Shown piece by piece: positions 6,681 to 12,145 of a DNA stretch of 12,907 nt (within the stretch, counting starts at the first letter, position 1; every line of letters starts with the position of its first letter). A model generated the notes under the pieces. The model did no database searches. It saw nothing but the letters and a program-made list of their open reading frames with translations, and was not told the origin of the DNA. The translations under genes were made by a program, and so were the position numbers. This DNA comes from JARIHD01 sp035629475 (GTDB taxonomy: Bacteria; Patescibacteriota; Saccharimonadia; Saccharimonadales; UBA4665): contig DASPHS010000092.1 of the NCBI GenBank assembly GCA_035629475.1, positions 1-12,907 of the forward strand, written 5' to 3'.

Positions 6681-7358
6681 TTAGCGAACGGGGTATTGGG
6701 CAAGAATAGGTGCCAGTGCCTGCTGGCAAACTGGCGAGCCCAGGCGGGCAAAGGCACGGGACGGCAGGTCCCAATTACGTGCATCAAAATACGTCTCCTG
6801 AGCTGCGGGGATGTCGGCCATGGCAGTATCCAGCAAGGCACCAACGTGGCCCACTAATTCCTGATGTCTATTTTGGGCCATGCCCCCTGGGAATTCGCCG
6901 CCCACACAGTAGCCGTAATAATCAGGACTCTCGGGCACTTTCTTGTACCGTACTTGTTCAACACTGGCGGCGCCGGCCAGCGTGACTCCTATGCTGGTTA
7001 CCATAAAGTCGCTCTCGGTAGTCTCTGGGGTACGCTCAGTGGCAGCACAACTCCATAGCCATGCCCCACTCCGTTCATCAGCTGGTAGGGTGCGAGATAT
7101 AGCCATGGTAGTCTCTCGCTGCGGATCCATGTTCAACCATAGCCCAAAGCCGAATGGCTCCCGGCCACGCTCCATCCAGGACTCATTCCAACGGGCCGGC
7201 GTATCAAAAGGTAATAGCACATTGTGTGCGGCGTGCGGCAAAAGTGCGCCCACGGCCCGCTCTATCATAATTTCTGCTTCGGTTTTAGGCACTTCACGGG
7301 CCTGGATGGCTGCCTCTTGGTCGGCAATGGTCCATAGTTCGGGTCTTGTGGTAGTCAT
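6681..7358 (-). CDS. hypothetical soluble protein, 225 residues
   Basis: No family was recognised. From the ATG at 7358 the product begins MTTTRPELW and lacks a signal peptide or membrane segment. It is rich in Trp and acidic residues, with distinctive stretches such as LLPHAAHNVLLPF, GFGLWLNMDP, WLWSCAATER and YYGYCVGGEF, suggesting a mixed alpha/beta cytoplasmic protein. The open frame reaches back to 7415, but that extension runs through the terminator hairpin and promoter, so ATG 7358 is preferred. The start has no ribosome-binding site, but a -10 box ends 6 bases before it. The gene stands alone between the second glycosidase and the RHS unit. A dyad across its promoter suggests repression by a DNA-binding protein. 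The sequence does not indicate a function. Confidence 0.7.
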   Translation of the reverse strand: MTTTRPELWTIADQEAAIQAREVPKTEAEIMIERAVGALLPHAAHNVLLPFDTPARWNESWMERGREPFGFGLWLNMDPQRETTMAISRTLPADERSGAWLWSCAATERTPETTESDFMVTSIGVTLAGAASVEQVRYKKVPESPDYYGYCVGGEFPGGMAQNRHQELVGHVGALLDTAMADIPAAQETYFDARNWDLPSRAFARLGSPVCQQALAPILAQYPVR

Positions 7359-7362
7359 GTGA

Positions 7363-7386
7363 CCAGTGTAGCCAGCATTACACTGG
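7363..7386. promoter_or_regulatory. operator-like inverted repeat over the -10 box of the 225-residue protein gene
   Basis: CCAGTGTA (7363-7370) and TACACTGG (7379-7386) are perfect 8-bp inverted arms separated by 8 bases. The dyad covers the -10 box and most of the -35/-10 spacer, the usual place for a repressor site. No regulator gene is visible in the window. Confidence 0.45.
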
Positions 7387-7393
7387 AATACAA
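7365..7393 (-). promoter_or_regulatory. candidate leaderless promoter of the 225-residue protein gene
   Basis: On the minus strand TTGTAT (7393-7388) and TACACT (7370-7365) are separated by exactly 17 bases, and 6 bases separate the -10 box from the ATG at 7358. Transcription would start at about the A of the ATG. The -35 box lies inside the arm of the neighbouring terminator. Confidence 0.5.
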
Positions 7394-7420
7394 ATGAGGC
7401 CCCGTAAGGCCTCATTTGTA
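7389..7420. terminator. intrinsic terminator after the second glycosidase (TACAAATGAGGCC stem)
   Basis: A perfect 13-bp stem, TACAAATGAGGCC (7389-7401) pairing with GGCCTCATTTGTA (7408-7420), closes a 6-base loop. It lies 15 bases past the stop of the second glycosidase. The inner ten bases of each arm are identical to those of the terminator at 3195-3220. Confidence 0.8.
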
Positions 7421-7435
7421 TGTTCTACCGGTAGA

Positions 7436-8833
7436 TTACCGGGTTGTCGTAGCTGAAATTTGCGCGCGGCTGGAAACGTTGCCGGCTGCATCGTAGGCCT
7501 CAACCGCAAAGGTATAGCTCGTACGTGCCTGCAAACCGCTGACGTACACCGTGCGCCCTGTTTGCTGAGCGATCAGGGTGTTATTGCGGTATACGCGGTA
7601 GCCAGCTACACCGGTATTGTCAGTGCTGGCGTTCCACTGCAGCGTCAAGGTGTTGCGGCGGACGTTTGAAGCCCAGAAGCCACTTGGGCGGCTCGGCGCC
7701 TGCGTGTCGGTTGGCGTAGGTGTCGGCGTTGTACCGGTTGGTACTACGTAGCCCTGTACCATAGCGATAACGGGGTCAGTGCCGGCAATAATGTAGTTTT
7801 CACCGTTACATTCACCGCCATAGAACGCTTGGCTGCGGTTCCAGATAAGTACACCGCTCGCACCCTGTGCCAGGTAACCGTCCAGGCGCTGCTTCAGCAG
7901 GCTGGAGCGCTGCGCGTAGGTGATACCCTTGCAGGCGCTGAGGTTAACTTCGCCAATAACCAGTGGCTTGTTCAGGTTGTCGGCAGCGGTCTTGGTCGGC
8001 TTGAAGTGGGTGGAAACCGTTGGGGCATTGCTGATGTAGTCATATTCATAGTCGTGCAAGCTCAAAATATCGACGTGAGCGCCGCTGGCTGCCTGCTGGT
8101 AGCCGGTCGTGCCGGTGGCATAGCTGAACTCGGCGTTATCACCGGTAGCAACCAGGTGGTTCGGGTCAGCGGCCTTGATGGTGCCGGCTACCGTATTGTA
8201 GAAGTTCATCATGGTTGTGCCGTCAAGCGTACCGCGGCCCTGTTGCTGGTACTGGGTTTGACCAGCTTCGTTGATAATTTCCCAGTACGCTACAGCAGCG
8301 TTGTCCTTGTAGCGGCTGGCCATCGTCTGTGCCCAGGTCAGGAAGCGCCCCTTGTAGCCGGTCTGGTACCAGGTTGGGCTCTTGGCGCCTTCTTCGTAGG
8401 TACAGTCAGCAAGGTCGTTAGCAAGTACCGGTATTACCTTTTGGTTGTGAGCGGCAGCCGAGGCGACAAAGGCATCGTACTGTGCAGTTTCCCAGCTGTT
8501 AAATGCCCAGAAGCGGGTAGCACTGTTTGGTGGCAATTGTGCAAAGTAGGCATCCATTTGCGCTGGCGTCCAGGCAGTACCCTCACAGCCCGTCATACCA
8601 AACGTGTTGTAGCCGACAAACTTGTACGGCTTGCCGTCCAGCATCAATGTCTTGCCTTCACGGTACACAAATCCTGCTGGCGCGGCAGTAGCCTGCAGGC
8701 TGGGAAGGCTGGCAGCCAACACCGAAGCGAACACGCCTACGGCTAGCAGCAGTGCCTTTATATTCATTCGTTTTGCACGCGTAAACGACGCATAGCCCGC
8801 CTCGCGGACTCGCGTTACTTGATATCTTCCCAT
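7436..8833 (-). CDS. second secreted GH5-like glycosidase with C-terminal Fn3 domain
   Basis: A 465-residue paralogue of the glycosidase at 874-2403. It has a basic N-terminus, a hydrophobic export segment (about 24-48), a catalytic barrel (about 50-365), a short Thr-Pro linker (about 367-376) and an Fn3 domain (about 377-465). Clan GH-A residues are Asn188-Glu189 in WEIINEAG as acid/base, His260 in SLHDYEYD, Glu295 in VIGEVNLS as nucleophile, and Trp331 in VLIWNRS. YKFVGYNTFGMTGCE and GASGVLIWNRS align directly with the other copy. The same type of extracellular beta-glycan hydrolysis is expected; the substrate is unknown. ATG 8833 is chosen because GGAAGGG lies about seven bases upstream; a GTG at 8848 is in frame but would absorb that site. 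A terminator follows the stop. Confidence 0.85.
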   Translation of the reverse strand: MGRYQVTRVREAGYASFTRAKRMNIKALLLAVGVFASVLAASLPSLQATAAPAGFVYREGKTLMLDGKPYKFVGYNTFGMTGCEGTAWTPAQMDAYFAQLPPNSATRFWAFNSWETAQYDAFVASAAAHNQKVIPVLANDLADCTYEEGAKSPTWYQTGYKGRFLTWAQTMASRYKDNAAVAYWEIINEAGQTQYQQQGRGTLDGTTMMNFYNTVAGTIKAADPNHLVATGDNAEFSYATGTTGYQQAASGAHVDILSLHDYEYDYISNAPTVSTHFKPTKTAADNLNKPLVIGEVNLSACKGITYAQRSSLLKQRLDGYLAQGASGVLIWNRSQAFYGGECNGENYIIAGTDPVIAMVQGYVVPTGTTPTPTPTDTQAPSRPSGFWASNVRRNTLTLQWNASTDNTGVAGYRVYRNNTLIAQQTGRTVYVSGLQARTSYTFAVEAYDAAGNVSSRAQISATTTR

Positions 8834-8870
8834 AGTGTTCCCTTCCACTTAGTCGTACAGCAAGTTAACC

Positions 8871-8914
8871 ATACGTTTGTTCGCCTTACAATTGTATTTA
8901 GCGAACAAACGTAT
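8871..8914. repeat. perfect 14-bp inverted repeat, possible dual operator
   Basis: ATACGTTTGTTCGC (8871-8884) and GCGAACAAACGTAT (8901-8914) are perfect inverted arms around an AT-rich 16-base spacer containing CAATTG. The right arm touches the stop codon of the VanZ-like gene, and the left arm lies 38 bases before the ATG of the second glycosidase. No T-run follows on either strand, so a classical terminator is unlikely. On the minus strand the spacer holds TACAAT, a good -10 box, so the arms could be paired regulator sites flanking it. Each arm resembles half of a Gram-positive LexA-type GAAC/GTTC box, imperfectly. Confidence 0.6.
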
Positions 8915-9342
8915 TACTTTTTACGCACAGGGGCGAGGCGAATACCGAACCGGTGCATAAACACCAGCAGGCCAAGCGATACAGCAACGCCGGCAATACC
9001 ATACAGGGCGTCGGTCATATCCGGTACATTGAGTACCGTCACGAATAGCTCAACCACGATGTTCAGTACCAGCAGCAGCGCAGCGTTAGCTAATAAGTAC
9101 GGCCAGGATACCCCGACCAGCATATGGATAGCGCCAGTGGCAAACAGGTAGAGGGTGGTGAGCGCAAAATTTGACAGATGACCGGCAATGCCATGCTCTG
9201 CGATGAATGGTACCTGTGCCAGGAAGCCATCACTGCCACGGCCGACTACAAGCGCCAGCGTAGCCGCTAACACCAGGTAATAGGTTATAAAACCGACAGT
9301 GGTAAAGGTGTACTTGGTTTGGATGGGCGCTTTCATTCGCAT
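8914..9342 (-). CDS. four-helix membrane protein, VanZ-like
   Basis: A 142-residue protein with hydrophobic segments at about 14-35, 56-80, 82-103 and 110-130, and a basic C-terminus (RLAPVRKK). The stretch from Glu99 through VPDMTDALYGIAG resembles the VanZ-like signature, in which an acidic residue after helix 3 is followed by a Pro and spaced Asp before a Gly-rich helix 4. VanZ-like proteins are small membrane proteins, some linked to glycopeptide tolerance, and mostly of unknown biochemical role (family knowledge). It starts 6 bases after the prepilin stop, with a weak AGG overlapping that stop, so the two are probably cotranscribed and coupled. A second Met two codons in (9336) is an alternative start. 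The family call is tentative. Confidence 0.65.
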   Translation of the reverse strand: MRMKAPIQTKYTFTTVGFITYYLVLAATLALVVGRGSDGFLAQVPFIAEHGIAGHLSNFALTTLYLFATGAIHMLVGVSWPYLLANAALLLVLNIVVELFVTVLNVPDMTDALYGIAGVAVSLGLLVFMHRFGIRLAPVRKK

Positions 9343-9348
9343 ACGAAC

Positions 9349-9855
9349 CTACAAAGGGAAGACGCTCGATTCCAGGCATTGTTGCTGAGCGCCGCCTGCG
9401 GTTTCAATGGCGTACAACACCACCGAATAGCGGGCGCTCGGCGCTACCACAGCCAGCCTGTTCTGGGCATCACATCTATAGTAGGTATCAGTGATAATCT
9501 TGTTTGGATCGGTCACCGTCGGTACTGTGGTTGGCGCAGTCGTACCAGAGTTACTGAAGGTAACATTCTCGAGGTCGTAGAAGGTCATACCCTTGGTTAG
9601 GTACGTACAAAATAGCTTGGACGTATGCGGCGTACTGCAGTTGAATTCACCGGCGTTCATAACGGTTTGGTTATCAATGTTGTACTGCAGCCGCTGTGCC
9701 GCAATATAGCGGGCGTCACTTTTGCGCATTGTGTTGCGCTCATTACGGTTCAGGGATGGGACAGCCAGAAATACGACCAGCAATATCATCGCCGCCAGGG
9801 CGAGCACGATGAGTATTTCTATGATGGTGAAACCATTTTGGGAGCGCCGATCCAT
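9349..9855 (-). CDS. type IV prepilin-like protein
   Basis: The 168-residue protein starts MDRRSQNG followed by FTIIEILIVLALAAMILLVV, a classic class III signal. Prepilin peptidase should cut after Gly8 and N-methylate Phe9, and Glu13 is the conserved Glu5 of the mature pilin. The hydrophobic helix (9-31) continues into a charged amphipathic stretch (NRNERNTMRKSDARYIAAQRL), as in the pilin alpha-1 helix. The C-terminal domain has four Cys (two in the FNCSTPHTSKLFC segment and two later), possibly forming two disulfides. Its product would be a pilus subunit or pseudopilin at the cell surface, used for adhesion, twitching or DNA uptake. No assembly ATPase, platform protein or peptidase is nearby, so those genes must be elsewhere. 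The start lacks a ribosome-binding site but has a -10 box 7 bases upstream. Confidence 0.85.
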   Translation of the reverse strand: MDRRSQNGFTIIEILIVLALAAMILLVVFLAVPSLNRNERNTMRKSDARYIAAQRLQYNIDNQTVMNAGEFNCSTPHTSKLFCTYLTKGMTFYDLENVTFSNSGTTAPTTVPTVTDPNKIITDTYYRCDAQNRLAVVAPSARYSVVLYAIETAGGAQQQCLESSVFPL

Positions 9856-9862
9856 TTACTAC

Positions 9863-9871
9863 ATAGTAGCA
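9863..9871 (-). promoter_or_regulatory. extended -10 box before the prepilin gene (leaderless)
   Basis: On the minus strand TGCTACTAT (9871-9863) is an extended -10 motif with TACTAT ending 7 bases before the ATG at 9855. No convincing -35 box was found at the usual distance. The spacing predicts transcription from the start codon itself. Confidence 0.5.
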
Positions 9872-9891
9872 TAAGCGGCTTGCCAGACCCG

Positions 9892-10809
9892 TTAGTCTGC
9901 TTTATTTTCAGCCCGCAACCGCGTTTCAATATCGTCTTTGCGTTGGTGCCAGGTGACAAGCCCCACGCCAGCCAATGCAATTGCGCCACCCACCAGCGCC
10001 TGGAGCTCTGGCCGTTCATCCAGCAGCAGTGCTGCCCACATAATAACGAATATGGGGTTCAGGTATTGGTTCAGTGAAGCGAAGGAAGGACCGATAGCAC
10101 TCACAAGCTTTTGGAAGCCAGTAGCGAACAACACCATTGCCAGCGAGGCGAATATTGTAGCCACCCATGCCGATGGGCTGACGTCGGGTAGCCAGTTTCC
10201 CTCCCGCACTATCTCAGTTATGGCCAGTGGCAACACCAGCGGAACGCCAAAGCAGAAACCGATGAATGTCATCTCCAACGGCTCGATGTGCTTGTAACGA
10301 GGGAGTTTGGTCAATACGCCGTACAGCGCAAATCCAAACACTGAACAAAATACCAGTACATTGCCCAAAAAGCCGCTGCTCAGGGAGATACTTCCCCGGC
10401 TAAAGATGATTGTAAGTACCCCGATAAATGCTATCCCGACGCCCACCCACTGGATTCGCGACAGCCGATGCCGCAGAATGAACCAGGCAAATATCGCGGT
10501 CACGATGGGGATTGCGGTATGAATAAATTGTGCGGTTGTAGCGTTCGTTCGCTGCAGACCCAACGCGAACATGACACCTGTTACGATCCACATAACAGCA
10601 ATCGGCGCAAAAGACTTGAATTTACCCCAAGGGGCTTTCTTGCCGATCAGGCGCAGGGCGAGATAAATCATCAACAAGCTGATTGCATAGCGGACAGACG
10701 TATAGCCGAATACCGGCATGCGTTCCAGTGCAAATTTGGCGAGTACGGTCAGGCTGCCGCCAGCCATAGCCACCAGCAGGAGATAACTTGCAGATTTCAG
10801 GTGCGGCAT
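9892..10809 (-). CDS. EamA/DMT-superfamily transporter
   Basis: A 305-residue membrane protein of the usual EamA length, with about ten hydrophobic segments arranged as two five-helix repeats. The repeats run from residue 6 to about 138 and from about 148 to 288, and the tail is charged (HQRKDDIETRLRAENKAD). Family-typical features are the helix 3-4 region (GLQRTNATTAQFIHTAIPIVTAIFAWF) and the matching segment of the second repeat (ASLNQYLNPIFVIMWAALLLDERPE), where repeat-end acidic residues follow the helix. DMT proteins export or import small metabolites such as amino acids, nucleosides or drugs in the cytoplasmic membrane; the substrate cannot be told from sequence. It has its own -10 box 6 bases before the ATG and no ribosome-binding site, so it appears to be a single-gene unit. 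Confidence 0.9.
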   Translation of the reverse strand: MPHLKSASYLLLVAMAGGSLTVLAKFALERMPVFGYTSVRYAISLLMIYLALRLIGKKAPWGKFKSFAPIAVMWIVTGVMFALGLQRTNATTAQFIHTAIPIVTAIFAWFILRHRLSRIQWVGVGIAFIGVLTIIFSRGSISLSSGFLGNVLVFCSVFGFALYGVLTKLPRYKHIEPLEMTFIGFCFGVPLVLPLAITEIVREGNWLPDVSPSAWVATIFASLAMVLFATGFQKLVSAIGPSFASLNQYLNPIFVIMWAALLLDERPELQALVGGAIALAGVGLVTWHQRKDDIETRLRAENKAD

Positions 10810-10815
10810 ACGCCC

Positions 10816-10824
10816 ATAGTACCA
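10816..10824 (-). promoter_or_regulatory. extended -10 box before the EamA gene (leaderless)
   Basis: On the minus strand TGGTACTAT (10824-10816) is followed by GGGCGT and then the ATG at 10809. It closely matches the DUF1905 gene start (TGTTATTAT, GGGCAT, ATG). No -35 box was found. Confidence 0.55.
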
Positions 10825-10842
10825 GGAAAATACCGGGGCGGC

Positions 10843-11373
10843 CTATGAAAGGGGCAGCAACCGGCCGTTTTTAGATACGTCAGGTACGCAGCACAGATTA
10901 CGGTTAAAGCAGCAGGGCCGACGGCTGCCGTGCATCAGCTTGGAGCAGGAAACTTCGATCCGGCGCTGGCGCGTTTCAGGCTGGGCGGTTGAGTTGATCC
11001 AGCGCAGCCACTCCCAGCGTGCCATCGGCGTGATAACACCCCACTGCTTGCGCACCCAAGGGTTGGCATCCAGGGCAGCCTGCACATCGGCTGGTATGTC
11101 TGGCTCCGGCCAGTCGCTCGTGGCTTCAATTGCCAGGGTCACCGTATCACCTAGTCCGACTTTTGCCGTGGACTGTAGGTCATTATCAACCCTGAACCAA
11201 TGGCTTCCCTCGCCATCAGGCTCGAGGGCAGTAACCAGTGGCACACCATTGCACATCCCCTTGACCATCACCTGGCCGCGTGAGGGCAGCTGGCTGCTCG
11301 CTTCTTTGGGGACCTGCAAGATAATCCAGTTATTGATAGCAACAAGTTGCGCTTCAAAATGAATTGCCGTCAT
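10843..11373 (-). CDS. DUF1905 / YdeI-OmpD-associated family protein
   Basis: The 176-residue soluble protein has two parts. Residues about 5-92 match the DUF1905 pattern: an early WIILQVPKE, RGQVMVKGMCNGVPLVTAL, GSHWFRVDNDL and GLGDTVTLAIE. Residues about 95-150 match the YdeI/OmpD-associated C-terminal helical domain: DIPADVQAALDANPWVRKQW, ARWEWLRWINSTAQPETRQRRI. It ends in a Cys-rich basic stretch (KLMHGSRRPCCFNRNLCC), which I recall from other members of this family. Pfam links the YdeI/OmpD domain to bacteriocin protection, but its biochemical role is not established; DUF1905 proteins form a small beta-barrel. The five Cys close together could bind metal, which is inference. The gene has its own -10 box 6 bases before the ATG and is a single-gene unit. 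Confidence 0.8.
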   Translation of the reverse strand: MTAIHFEAQLVAINNWIILQVPKEASSQLPSRGQVMVKGMCNGVPLVTALEPDGEGSHWFRVDNDLQSTAKVGLGDTVTLAIEATSDWPEPDIPADVQAALDANPWVRKQWGVITPMARWEWLRWINSTAQPETRQRRIEVSCSKLMHGSRRPCCFNRNLCCVPDVSKNGRLLPLS

Positions 11374-11379
11374 ATGCCC

Positions 11380-11388
11380 ATAATAACA
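11380..11388 (-). promoter_or_regulatory. extended -10 box before the DUF1905 gene (leaderless)
   Basis: On the minus strand TGTTATTAT (11388-11380) holds TATTAT, five of six matches to the consensus -10, preceded by the extended TGN. Six bases (GGGCAT) separate it from the ATG at 11373. There is no ribosome-binding site. Confidence 0.6.
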
Positions 11389-11424
11389 GAGGTTCGGCTA
11401 ATCAGCCCGACCGGGCGGCCTTAG

Positions 11425-12141
11425 CTAGCTCGCAGTAAGCAACTGCCGGAGCCGCACAACGCTCAGCTCACTGTAGTCTTCGACCAGCAAATCGGCTGCG
11501 GCCAGCGAAGCTTTATCGTCGTTGTACTTCAGGAATCCCACTGCCTTCATATTGGCGCGCTTGGCGGCCGTAACCCCAGCTACAGCGTCCTCTATAACGA
11601 CGCAATGGTCTGCGGCTATGCCAATACGCTGGGCGGCCTCCAAAAAGACATGCGGATTGGGCTTGTGTTCGGGAACGTCTTCGGTGCCGACATACGCATC
11701 AAAATAACTGTCTATGCCCAGTACAGCAAGGATTTTCTGTATCCGCCAGCGTGGCGAGGAGCTCCCAACAGCCGTTGGCACACCTTCATTGCGTAAGTCG
11801 TCCAGCAGCGTGACCAAGCCAGTATCGGCGACCACTTTCTGCTCAACCATTAGCCCGATGGCACCCATGCCGACGGCCTGCGAGAACGTTTCGTCCTCGA
11901 TGGCAACACCAAACTGTTCGCGAGCGGCCACAGTAATCGCATTGAGCGGCCGACCCCGGAAATCGTAGCGGGTATCGAACTGGTCCATACGGATGCCATG
12001 CGCCTCGAGCGCCCGATCCAATGCAGGGGTCAGTTGCGCCAGGGCGTCAAACAAGACGCCATCCATATCAAAGATGACGCCCAGTTCCGCTGGTCCGTGC
12101 TGCCGGGGAGCAAACTCCCCGGCCTGATGCGACGGTACCAT
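11425..12141 (-). CDS. HAD-superfamily phosphatase or beta-phosphoglucomutase-like hydrolase
   Basis: The 238-residue cytoplasmic protein carries all four HAD motifs: motif I VIFDMDGVLFD (nucleophile Asp25, acid/base Asp27), motif II around Ser127 in AVGSSS, motif III Lys160 in EHKPNPHVF, and motif IV Glu184-Asp185 in VVIEDAVAGV. The alpha-helical cap between motifs I and II (about 31-115) and the KPxPxxF motif III place it in HAD subfamily IA, with the beta-phosphoglucomutase and sugar-phosphate phosphatase group. Substrates are probably sugar phosphates; mutase and phosphatase activity cannot be separated from sequence. The first about 20 residues precede the domain and are poorly conserved-looking. 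It starts 4 bases after the aminotransferase stop, with AGGGA as a likely ribosome-binding site overlapping that gene's end, so the two form an operon. Confidence 0.88.
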   Translation of the reverse strand: MVPSHQAGEFAPRQHGPAELGVIFDMDGVLFDALAQLTPALDRALEAHGIRMDQFDTRYDFRGRPLNAITVAAREQFGVAIEDETFSQAVGMGAIGLMVEQKVVADTGLVTLLDDLRNEGVPTAVGSSSPRWRIQKILAVLGIDSYFDAYVGTEDVPEHKPNPHVFLEAAQRIGIAADHCVVIEDAVAGVTAAKRANMKAVGFLKYNDDKASLAAADLLVEDYSELSVVRLRQLLTAS

Positions 12142-12145
12142 GTGC

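Noticed and set aside
7359..7415. A longer N-terminus for the 225-residue protein
   Set aside because: The extension would run through the terminator hairpin and the promoter dyad; the ATG at 7358 fits the -10 spacing.
7829..8746. A 305-codon open frame on the plus strand opposite the second glycosidase
   Set aside because: The opposite strand has clear catalytic motifs, Fn3 homology and a ribosome-binding site. The plus-strand frame shows no recognisable motif and is explained by the codon bias of the real gene.
8834..8848. GTG start five codons upstream for the second glycosidase
   Set aside because: Those codons contain the GGAAGGG ribosome-binding site that serves the ATG at 8833.
11399..11424. 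Hairpin-forming sequence after the HAD gene (GCCC/GGGC and GGCT/AGCC arms)
   Set aside because: The stems are only 4-6 bp, compete with each other and lack a T-run, so calling a terminator is not supported.
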